Positions 43,686 through 48,730 of a stretch of 48,730 nt of DNA are shown here, in pieces. The position numbers and the translations under genes were made by a program. The notes under the pieces were generated by a model. It was not told the DNA's origin. It worked only from the letters and a program-made list of their open reading frames with translations, and did not search any database. Positions within the stretch are counted from its first letter, which is position 1. Every line of letters starts with the position of its first letter. The DNA comes from Polyangia bacterium (lineage in GTDB: Bacteria; Myxococcota_A; Polyangia; Polyangiales; Sandaracinaceae). The DNA lies in the NCBI GenBank assembly GCA_030426845.1, contig JAUHXR010000025.1, forward strand, positions 1 to 48,730, read 5' to 3'.

Positions 43686-45739
43686 TGGAGCACCTCGAGC
43701 GCGAGCGACTGGTCGAGGAGGTTGGTGGAGATCAGCGGCGAGCTGAAGCGGAAGAGGTTCACGCGCAGGGTCCGGTTGAACCGGCGCAGGAACCGCCGCC
43801 GGAACCGGATGCGCCCGACGATGTTCACGTCGCCCTGGATGAGCCGCAGCTCGAGGTCGAGCCGCGCCCCGCCCATCACCCGCACCGCGCCGGTGTCGTC
43901 GAGGCCGAAGCCGAGCGACGCCTCGAGCGGCAGCTCGGTGTTGATCATCCGCAGCACCGCCTCGACGCCGCCGCTGACCGGGCCGACGCGGACGCCCCCC
44001 TCGATGGTCGCGGTGAACGCGAAGTAGGGCGTCGTGGTGCGGCCGATCGAGCCGCAGGCCGACCACGCGCCCGCGCCGAGGATCTGCTCGCAGCTCGCCG
44101 CGTCGGTGGTCGTGACGAGCGCGTCGCTCACGTTGAGGCCGGCCTCGCCGCCGAGCTCGAAGGTGATGCCGATGCGCACCGGCCCGAAGCCGTAGCCGAG
44201 GGTCGGCAGGCGGTGCGAGCGCGCGACCGAGAAGTCCTCCTCGCGGCTCAGCTCACCGCCGGTGTCCGAGACGGAGTAGACGTCCTGGTTGAACACGCGG
44301 ACGAGCACCTCGTAGCCGTTGCCCGCGGGGTCGAAGCCCGCGTTGGCCCGCGCCATCGCGCGCACGATGTCGAGGTTGAAGCGGCGGCCGATGTCGCCCG
44401 TGATCGAGACGTTGCCCTCGACGCGGCTGGACGCGCCGCTGCGGTCGAGGCGGTTCTCGGTCTCGAGGCCGGCCTCGAGGCGCAGGCGGCTGCCGCCGAC
44501 CGCGCGGTGGAAGCTCCGGCTGAGCTGGTGGGCGGTCGCCGCCGCGGTGCTCTCGGTCTCGCGCACGAGCACGACCTCGACCGCCTGGCAGTCGCCGCCG
44601 TCCTCGAGGCTGCCCTCGTTGCCCGCCTGGGCGAAGTCGGCCTCGAAGCAGCCGCGGACCTCGAAGTCGCTCTCGTCGGCCCACGCGCCGCCCGCCTGGA
44701 GCGCGGCGTAGGTCGCGCCCTCGGCGAAGAGCTCGCGGGTGATCGTGTTGGGCGTGCCGGGGAGCAGCTCGTCGACGACCACGCGGTCAGCGCGCGCGCC
44801 GCCCTCCGCGTCCCCGACGCGCAGCGGCAGGTACGCGTCGCTCGAGCCGACCGGCCGCAGCTCGTAGCGGAGCGAGGCCTCGCCGGGCATCGCGATGAGC
44901 GCGCCGGGGCTCGTCTCGCCGAAGCGCAGGTCCTCGACGAGCGCGGGGTCCTCGGCCACGAGATCGGCCGGGATGTCCTCGGCCGCGACCGCGGCGACGT
45001 AGGGGTCGCGGCCGTTGACAATGAGGGTCGACTCGACCGCCAGGCTCGCCGCGCCCTCCTCGACCGGCAGGGTCGCCACCGCGCTCGACGCCTCGAGGCG
45101 CGCGTGGAGCACGTCGATCAGCGCCTGGCCCGCGTCGCTCGGCGTCGGCTGCAGATCGACGTCGAACACGCAGCCCGCCTCGCCTTCGGCGGTCACGCAG
45201 GCCTGGTTGATCGCCTCGTCGCGCAGCGCCGCGGTGAACGAGACCGACGGCGCGTCGGTGTCGCCCTCGACCTCGTCGCCGCCGTCGAACTCGACGCGGA
45301 GGTTCACTCTTCGGCCGAGCAGCTCCTCGCACGCGGTCGTCGGCCAGACGTAGCCGTAGAAGCGGTGCTCCTGGCCGTCGCCGGGCAGCTCCACGACCGC
45401 CGCGCTCGACGAGCACTCGATCGGGGCCTCCGGGTCGGCCGGGCTCGCCTCGACGAAGCTGAACGTCACCGCGGTCTGCGAGACGGCCCCGCCCGCGCTG
45501 GTGGCGGTGAGCCCGTACTCGATGGGCACGCGGTTGTTGATGTAGACGGGCAGGCCGAGGTCGTACTGCACGTCGAGGTAGGTCAAGCGCAGGGTGTCGA
45601 ACGGCGGCAGCGCCTCGGCGCAGCCCTCGCCCTCGCACGGCGCCGGCTCCTCGGCCGCGCAGGCGCCGAGGGTGAGCGCGCCGAGCAGCGGCAGCAGGGC
45701 GATCCGGCGAGAAGAAACGAAGCTCCTCAGTTCACGCAT
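43682..45739 (-). CDS. Large lipoprotein partner of the vitellogenin-like protein
   Basis: The ATG at 45739 has GGAGG ten bases upstream; 685 residues. A lipobox (GALTLGAC) is followed by a Cys-containing spacer and then an almost entirely beta-strand protein. The region 1-330 has Ig-like strands with scattered Cys. The C-terminal third has Gly-rich amphipathic strands (GYGFGPVRIGITFELGGEAGLNV; TIEGGVRVGPVSGGVEAVLRMI; PLEASLGFGL) that could form a lipid-facing sheet, ending in a very basic RRRFLRRFNRTLR helix. The family is not recognised. It is the first gene of the operon and overlaps the next start as GTGA. Confidence 0.65.
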   Translation of the reverse strand: MRELRSFVSSRRIALLPLLGALTLGACAAEEPAPCEGEGCAEALPPFDTLRLTYLDVQYDLGLPVYINNRVPIEYGLTATSAGGAVSQTAVTFSFVEASPADPEAPIECSSSAAVVELPGDGQEHRFYGYVWPTTACEELLGRRVNLRVEFDGGDEVEGDTDAPSVSFTAALRDEAINQACVTAEGEAGCVFDVDLQPTPSDAGQALIDVLHARLEASSAVATLPVEEGAASLAVESTLIVNGRDPYVAAVAAEDIPADLVAEDPALVEDLRFGETSPGALIAMPGEASLRYELRPVGSSDAYLPLRVGDAEGGARADRVVVDELLPGTPNTITRELFAEGATYAALQAGGAWADESDFEVRGCFEADFAQAGNEGSLEDGGDCQAVEVVLVRETESTAAATAHQLSRSFHRAVGGSRLRLEAGLETENRLDRSGASSRVEGNVSITGDIGRRFNLDIVRAMARANAGFDPAGNGYEVLVRVFNQDVYSVSDTGGELSREEDFSVARSHRLPTLGYGFGPVRIGITFELGGEAGLNVSDALVTTTDAASCEQILGAGAWSACGSIGRTTTPYFAFTATIEGGVRVGPVSGGVEAVLRMINTELPLEASLGFGLDDTGAVRVMGGARLDLELRLIQGDVNIVGRIRFRRRFLRRFNRTLRVNLFRFSSPLISTNLLDQSLALEVLQ

Positions 45740-45821
45740 TCCGATGGGTCCTCCAGTGGGGGGGACCCCGAACCTGGGTCTTCGCCGCGACCTGCCCGGG
45801 TTAAGCCCGGTAAAACCCCGC

Positions 45822-45860
45822 CGGGCGCCCGCGACCTCGAGGGGAGATCGCGGGCGCCCG
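45822..45860 (-). terminator. Perfect 13-bp stem hairpin
   Basis: CGGGCGCCCGCGA (45822-45834) pairs perfectly with TCGCGGGCGCCCG (45848-45860) around a 13-base loop. On the minus strand GCGGGGTTTTACC follows, a short T-run. It probably ends the 46670-46032 operon. A smaller hairpin (CCGGG/CCCGG) lies at 45796-45810. Confidence 0.5.
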
Positions 45861-45900
45861 CGCGGAGCGGCGCGCGACACGGGCGAGCGCGCGCGCCAGG

Positions 45901-45940
45901 GTCCCGAGAGGCGGGTCGCGGTCCCGAGAGGCGGGTCACG
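45901..45940. repeat. 20-bp tandem duplication
   Basis: Two adjacent copies of GTCCCGAGAGGCGGGTCGCG, differing at one base, in the spacer between the terminator hairpin and the 46032 stop codon. Confidence 0.7.
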
Positions 45941-46031
45941 GGCGGACAGGTCCCCGACCGCGCCGGCTCGAGACCTCAGAGCGAGGACATGAGAGGGACA
46001 TCCGAGGTCCCCGCGTCCGAGGTCGCCGTGG

Positions 46032-46673
46032 TCAGGCGGGGGGCTGCGGCAGGCCGCCCTCCGCGTCGCGGGCCAGGAACACGAACACCCGCTCGGTTCC
46101 GTCGGGGTCGGTCTCCATGTTGGCCATCCCGGGCAGCGTGAAGCCGGGCCGGCCCATGAGGCCATCCATCGTGCCCATGGGGTCGCCCTCTTCGGCGATG
46201 GTGAGCTCGAGCCGGCACAGCGTCGCGCGGCACTCGAGGCCGTGGACCGTGACATGCTCGTTGCCGAAGGTGCGCAGGCTCTCGTCGATCGTCGACTCGG
46301 TCTGTGGCCCCCACGTCGGGTCCTGGGTCTCCGCGTCGAGGATGTCCTCGAGTTGCGATCGGTAGATCGCGCGGCGCTCGGCGAGCTCCTCGGGGCTCGG
46401 CAGCGGCTCGTCGCTCATCTGGGCCTCCCCCGCGCTCGACGGCACCTCCGCCGCATGCAGCTCTCCTTCCGTATCGCGGAGCTCCCCCTCGAGCCGCCGC
46501 AGCCGCGCCCAGAGGGCATCCGTCTGCGCGTCGTCCGTCCGCAGCTCGACCGTCCGCGCGGGCGCGGCGACCGAGGGGGTGGTGGGCGGCACCGGGTCGG
46601 CCCGGAGCAGCTCCGCCCCCGCGACGCTCAGGCCGCAGAGCGCGACGACGCCGATCCAGTGCCGCGCGTTCAC
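46032..46673 (-). CDS. Membrane-anchored or exported protein, unknown function
   Basis: The GTG at 46673 overlaps the preceding stop as GTGA; 213 residues. An N-terminal hydrophobic segment (WIGVVALCGLSVAGAELL) acts as signal or anchor. A coiled-coil-like stretch follows (LWARLRRLEGELRDTEGELHAAEV), then a helical region and a C-terminal alpha/beta domain with two Cys (HGLECRATLCRLELTI). CRATLCR-type motifs are seen in small exported myxobacterial proteins of unknown role. The long frame beyond 46673 is a shadow of the neighbouring gene. Confidence 0.6.
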   Translation of the reverse strand: MNARHWIGVVALCGLSVAGAELLRADPVPPTTPSVAAPARTVELRTDDAQTDALWARLRRLEGELRDTEGELHAAEVPSSAGEAQMSDEPLPSPEELAERRAIYRSQLEDILDAETQDPTWGPQTESTIDESLRTFGNEHVTVHGLECRATLCRLELTIAEEGDPMGTMDGLMGRPGFTLPGMANMETDPDGTERVFVFLARDAEGGLPQPPA

Positions 46674-47179
46674 TCGCCGGCCCGGTAGGAGGCGATGTAG
46701 GAGGTGCCGTCGGACGTGCGCGGCGGCAGCGTGCAGCGGATGTGGTTGTAGCCCGCGTACTGATCGCGCACCGAGTTGATGTCCCACGACAGCGTGCCGA
46801 TGTTGCTCGCGCCCCCGCCGAGGCTCGTCTTCCAGCCGCTCCACGCCCACGAGCGGCCGTAGGCCTCCACGTCGTAGAACGAGCACTGGATGCCCTCGCC
46901 GTGGTTCGCGTCGCGCAGGTGCACGCTGACGGTGCCGACCTGGGTGTTGTCGTTCTCCCGCACCATCGGGCAGAAGAGGTTCATGCTCGAGCTGTAGCTG
47001 AGGTTCGAGATGATCCCCTGGTTGTAGTAGCCCCGCGAGCCGCCGGTGCTCACGCACATCGAGCCGGAGTGGTGGAACTGCGGGTGGTAGCTCGCGAAGC
47101 TGGCGGTCGGCCCGCCCACGAGCAGGCCGAGCGCGCCGAGGACGGCGAGCACGATCGAGGAACGCTTCGTCTTCTGCAT
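46670..47179 (-). CDS. Secreted protein, unknown function (169 aa)
   Basis: A signal peptide (SSIVLAVLGALGLLVGGPTASFA/SYH) precedes about 140 residues rich in Ser, Gly, Tyr and Asn with four Cys (MCVSTGG, LFCPMV, QCSFYD, IRCTLPP). This composition and the strand pattern are seen in small secreted adhesin-like or lectin-like proteins of myxobacteria. It starts an operon with the 46032 gene. The ATG at 47179 lies about 125 bases from the left end of the dyad array, so array-binding proteins could affect its promoter. Confidence 0.65.
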   Translation of the reverse strand: MQKTKRSSIVLAVLGALGLLVGGPTASFASYHPQFHHSGSMCVSTGGSRGYYNQGIISNLSYSSSMNLFCPMVRENDNTQVGTVSVHLRDANHGEGIQCSFYDVEAYGRSWAWSGWKTSLGGGASNIGTLSWDINSVRDQYAGYNHIRCTLPPRTSDGTSYIASYRAGE

Positions 47180-47304
47180 GGGAACCCTCCTTGCCGCTCT
47201 TCAGGCGGCGTCGTTGTTCGGAGGGAACTCTGCGGCCTCGGGAGTCGCGCGCGGTCACAGGTTGTCACGCGCGGTGGTCGCGGCGGCGGGGCGGCGGGCT
47301 CGAA

Positions 47305-47842
47305 GCGTCAGCCGCGACGTGAGAGTGGTCCTGCGCGATGTCGGGGGCGTCGAAGGCGACATAGGAGTTGTCCTGGGCGGAGGTCGGGCGTCGAAGGCGA
47401 CGTAGGAGTTGTCCTGGGCGGATGTCAGGCGTCGATCTCGACGTGAGAGCCGTCTTGGGGAGGAGCTCGGGCGTCGATTTCGACGTGAGATCCGTCTTTG
47501 AGGGAGGTCTGGCGTCGACCGCCACGCATGAGTCGTGGTGGGCGGGAGTCAGCCCGTCGAGGATGACGCTGCCAGGGGATTGGCTGAGCTCGTGCGTCGA
47601 TCTCGACGCGCACGGGCCCCCGTGGCTGCGACCGAACGTCGATCTCGACGGGCGTGGTGCCTGCGGCAGTGCTCCACCGTCGATCTCGACGCGAGCACTG
47701 CGGGTCCCACGCGCGCAGCGTCGATCGTGACGCTGGAGGGATCACGAGCGACGGTGCGAGCGTCGATCTCGACGTCGACCGCGTCGCAGGGCGAAGTTTC
47801 TGCGTCGCTCCTGACAACCGATCACGGCGGGTCCCGATACGA
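47305..47842. repeat. Array of 13 dyad elements with a 41-42 bp period
   Basis: The core GCGTCGATCTCGACG contains the inverted repeat CGTCGA/TCGACG around two bases. Copies start at 47305, 47347, 47388, 47429, 47471, 47512, 47554, 47594, 47636, 47677, 47718, 47760 and 47802, steps of 40-42 and a mean of 41.4. The intervening 26-27 bases are related in the left half (two consecutive units at 47347 and 47388 are almost identical over the full 41 bases) but have diverged in the right half, where only the core is kept. The mixed 41/42 step rules out a protein-coding repeat. It fills the gap between divergent genes. Confidence 0.88.
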
Positions 47843-47917
47843 CCTTCAAGCGCGTGAGGAGCGCGGCGCGGCGTGGGGTCGCGGCGCGGTCGCTCTCGCG
47901 AGGAAGGTTGTCTGTCC

Positions 47918-48730
47918 GTGCCCGAGATGCCGCCCCACTTGACCAAGGAGCTGCAGCCCGAGGTCCTCGACGTCTCCCCGTACGTCGCCACCACCCGGTT
48001 CACGGGGACCGGCGGGGTGTTCCTCGCGCGCGCGGTGCTGCGGGCGGCGCCGCCGGTGCGCAGCCGGCGGCTCGAGGCGCGGCTGGAGACGATCCGCGCG
48101 GCGGCGGAGGCGCTGCGCGCGGTGGTGCGCGCGCGGATGCGCGACAAGACGCGGGGCGAGACGCGCGCGCTCGCGACCCGGCTGGGCGCGGGCTGGGTCG
48201 GGCTGCGGGAGGCGCTCGAGGCGCGGGCCCGCCTTGTCGGCGATCCGCTCGGCGACCGCGCCCGGGAGCTCGCCGCCTCGCTGTTCCCCGACGGCACCGC
48301 GTTCGTCCGCGCGCGCTTCGACCCGCAGTGGGTCGGCAGCCAGCTCCACCTCGAGCGCATCGACGAGGAGGGCCTCGCGCCGGAGCTCGACGCGCTCGGG
48401 GTCGGCGGGTTCCTCCCCTACATCCGCGCGGCCCACGCCGCCTTCGGAGAGGCCCTCGGGGTTGGCGCGGCTCCCGTCCCGACCCCCGACCCGACGGCGG
48501 TCCACCGCGCGTCCGCCGCCCTCGCGCGCGCCCTCGCCGACTACGGCCGCGTGCTCGCGGGTGAGCTCGAGCCCGACGACCCCGAGAGCGTCCGCGCCTT
48601 CCGCGCCGCCGTCCACCCGCTCGACGCGCACCGCCGCCGCCGCCGCGCCGCCGCGCGCCCCACGACCCCCGAGACGCTCGGGCCGACCGCCGCCGGGCCA
48701 ATCGCCGCCGGGCCGACCGCCGCCGGGCCA
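47918..48730 (+). CDS. Unrecognised protein, 3' end outside window
   Basis: The GTG at 47918, ten bases after AGGAAGG, opens a frame that stays open to the last base (271 codons seen). An ATG three codons later is the alternative. After a short strand-rich start (VLDVSPYVATTRF) the chain is helical and Arg/Ala-rich (SRRLEARLETIRAAAEALRAVVRARM, then GAGWVGLREALEARARLVGD), with a middle SLFPDGTAFVRARFDPQWVG block. It ends in a 15-bp repeat encoding GPTAA units at 48681-48730. No domain is recognised. Its promoter must lie within or next to the dyad array. Confidence 0.65.
   Translation, partial: MPEMPPHLTKELQPEVLDVSPYVATTRFTGTGGVFLARAVLRAAPPVRSRRLEARLETIRAAAEALRAVVRARMRDKTRGETRALATRLGAGWVGLREALEARARLVGDPLGDRARELAASLFPDGTAFVRARFDPQWVGSQLHLERIDEEGLAPELDALGVGGFLPYIRAAHAAFGEALGVGAAPVPTPDPTAVHRASAALARALADYGRVLAGELEPDDPESVRAFRAAVHPLDAHRRRRRAAARPTTPETLGPTAAGPIAAGPTAAGP
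48681..48730 (+). repeat. 15-bp in-frame tandem repeat cut by the window edge
   Basis: Three units of GGCCGACCGCCGCCG (the middle one GGCCAATCGCCGCCG) plus a partial fourth, encoding GPTAA/GPIAA. Confidence 0.85.

Noticed and set aside
47305-47842. CRISPR array
   Set aside because: The repeated core is only about 15 bp and imperfect, the intervening sequences are related to one another in the left half, and no cas genes are present.

Overview
The window reads as one chromosomal stretch of a very high-GC Gram-negative bacterium, most likely a Myxococcota (Polyangiales/Sandaracinus-like). The support is indirect: extreme G/C in third codon positions, many Asp/Gly-rich lipoproteins with Cys-rich repeats, a Pro-rich Ser/Thr kinase with a C-terminal membrane anchor, a PilZ protein, a DUF2378-like protein and a type VI secretion (T6SS) cargo cluster of the DUF2169/DUF4150/DUF3540 kind. 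I saw no rRNA, tRNA, transposase or CRISPR array.

Layout. 1-5042: housekeeping and signalling genes (3' end of a histidine kinase, two small proteins, DUF2378-like, rarA, PilZ protein, Mrp-type ATPase). 5093-20985: a 12-gene minus-strand operon that is visibly less GC-extreme than its flanks. In order of transcription it encodes a DUF3396 immunity-like protein, a TIGR02270-type HEAT protein, a DUF2169 adaptor, a ketosynthase-like protein without its catalytic Cys, three different VgrG spikes, DUF3540, a DUF4150 PAAR-like tip, a Cys-rich probable effector and two probable immunity or accessory proteins. 21079-30032: a membrane protein, a penicillin-acylase-type lipoprotein, an Asp/Ser-repeat lipoprotein, and a coupled set of Ser/Thr kinase, PEGA/TPR-like protein and Cys-rich lipoprotein. 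30210-32148: an NsrR-like Rrf2 regulator divergent from a truncated haemoglobin and a diheme cytochrome, with a clear palindromic operator between. 32181-40726: TPR and OmpA/Pal-like envelope proteins, a large Cys-rich lipoprotein, a lytic transglycosylase, nadB, a membrane-fused spermidine-synthase-like protein and a small unknown. 40790-45739: a coupled three-gene operon of lipoprotein, vitellogenin-N/large-lipid-transfer-like protein and zinc metalloprotease. 46032-48730: two coupled exported proteins, then a 13-unit array of a 15-bp dyad repeated every 41-42 bp, then the start of an unrecognised gene that runs off the window.

The three most unusual items are the phased dyad array (47305-47842), the vitellogenin-like operon (40790-45739) and the triple-vgrG operon with a dead ketosynthase. 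Tight stop/start overlaps (ATGA, GTGA, TGATG, TAGTG, and one apparent CTGA) recur throughout and were used to choose many starts. Several genes carry in-frame 15-bp tandem repeats, and the longer convergent gaps are filled with low-complexity arrays.
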